Assembly (NCBI GenBank): GCA_031266115.1
Contig: JAISBQ010000128.1
Coordinates: forward strand, 1 to 7,552
DNA: 7,552 nt
Origin: Bifidobacteriaceae bacterium
Lineage (GTDB): Bacteria > Actinomycetota > Actinomycetes > Actinomycetales > WQXJ01
Direction of reading: 5' to 3'
Positions 6,983 to 7,552 of this stretch are shown here, in pieces. Under the pieces are notes generated by a model. The model was not told the DNA's origin. It saw only the letters and a program-made list of their open reading frames with translations, and did not search any database. A program made the translations under genes and the position numbers. How positions within the stretch are numbered: position 1 is the stretch's first letter; each line of letters opens with the position of its first letter.

Positions 6983-7552
6983 ATGACCTGCCCTCCCGCC
7001 CCTCCCGCCGGTTCCGCGGACGATGCCGATCTCCGCGCCACCCCGCGCGGGCAGGCCACCTTGGTCGCCGACCTGCCCAAGGTGGTGCTCCACGACCACC
7101 TGGATGGGGGATTGCGACCAGAGACGATCCTGGACTTGGCCCGCGGCGTCGGGCACCGGCTGCCAGCCTCAGAGCCGGCCGCGCTGGGACGGTGGTTTGT
7201 GGACACCGCGAGCGCCGGATCCCTGGAGCGCTACCTGGAGACCTTCGCCCATACGCTCGCGGTGATGCAGACCCCGGACGCGTTGGCGCGCGTGGCTCGC
7301 GAGGCCGTGGTGGACCTCGCGGAGGACTCGGTGGTGTACGCCGAGGTGAGATTCGCCCCTGAACTGCATCAACGTGGCGGACTCGATGTGCAGCGGGTGG
7401 TCGATGCCGCGCTCGGCGGGATCGACGAGGGGACCGCCGAGGCTCGGAACAATGGGCGGACCATCCGGGTGGGGCTAATCCTCGACGCGATGCGCCAGGC
7501 CGACAGGTCGGAAGAGATCGCGCGGCTGGTGGTGGCCAACCGTGTTCGGGTA
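6983..7552 (+). CDS. add: Adenosine deaminase, N-terminal part (runs off the window)
   Basis: The enzyme deaminates adenosine and deoxyadenosine to inosine and deoxyinosine in purine salvage. From ATG 6983 the frame stays open to the last base, giving 190 codons, roughly half the usual 340-380 aa. After a variable N-terminus of about 30 residues comes KVVLHDHLDGGLRPET (33-48), which carries the first two zinc ligands His37 and His39 and the substrate-contacting Asp41. This HDHLDGG form is common in actinobacterial Add. Further on, ETFAHTLAVMQTPDAL, then EDSVVYAEVRFAPELH matches the family's second and third barrel strands. The later catalytic His/Glu/Asp residues are outside the window. The start is fixed by the 6-nt spacing to the -10 box and by the family N-terminus. 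The gene may have its own regulated promoter. Confidence 0.92.
   Translation, partial: MTCPPAPPAGSADDADLRATPRGQATLVADLPKVVLHDHLDGGLRPETILDLARGVGHRLPASEPAALGRWFVDTASAGSLERYLETFAHTLAVMQTPDALARVAREAVVDLAEDSVVYAEVRFAPELHQRGGLDVQRVVDAALGGIDEGTAEARNNGRTIRVGLILDAMRQADRSEEIARLVVANRVRV

Overview
The window is a densely coded, very GC-rich stretch, most likely from an actinobacterial chromosome. Three things point there: strong G/C bias at third codon positions, GTG starts on several genes, and actinobacterial-looking versions of ProS, PncA and adenosine deaminase. It holds six genes plus the tail of a seventh, and no gap longer than about 100 bp lacks a gene. I see no tRNA, rRNA, riboswitch or CRISPR array.

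Layout from left to right. Positions 1-108 (+) are the last 35 codons of an IS110-type transposase, so a mobile element lies just outside the left edge. A minus-strand pair follows, transcribed right to left: proS (prolyl-tRNA synthetase, start 3779) and then a phosphomannomutase/phosphoglucomutase-family enzyme (pmmB-like). The pair is separated by 42 bp and probably co-transcribed. Across a 92-bp divergent promoter region, the plus strand carries pncA (nicotinamidase), a FUSC/aromatic-acid-exporter-type membrane protein, an M20D amidohydrolase, and the first 190 codons of add (adenosine deaminase), which runs off the right edge.

The genes are mostly housekeeping: aminoacylation, sugar-phosphate interconversion, NAD salvage, amide hydrolysis and purine salvage. 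PmmB, an M20 amidohydrolase and Add also lie near each other in Mycobacterium tuberculosis, so this may be a rearranged version of an actinobacterial nucleoside-salvage neighbourhood. pncA followed closely by a putative aromatic-acid exporter is a suggestive pairing, because PncA makes nicotinic acid.

The clearest non-coding pattern is that four genes (proS, pncA, the amidohydrolase, add) each have a TAnnnT -10 box exactly 6 nt before a GTG or ATG start and no recognisable Shine-Dalgarno sequence. This is the signature of leaderless transcripts. The FUSC gene and pmmB lack it and look like downstream operon members. The add promoter box also sits inside a 6-bp-arm inverted repeat that could be an operator. 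I found no convincing new multi-gene system; the findings concern promoter architecture, a possible translational relay and gene context.
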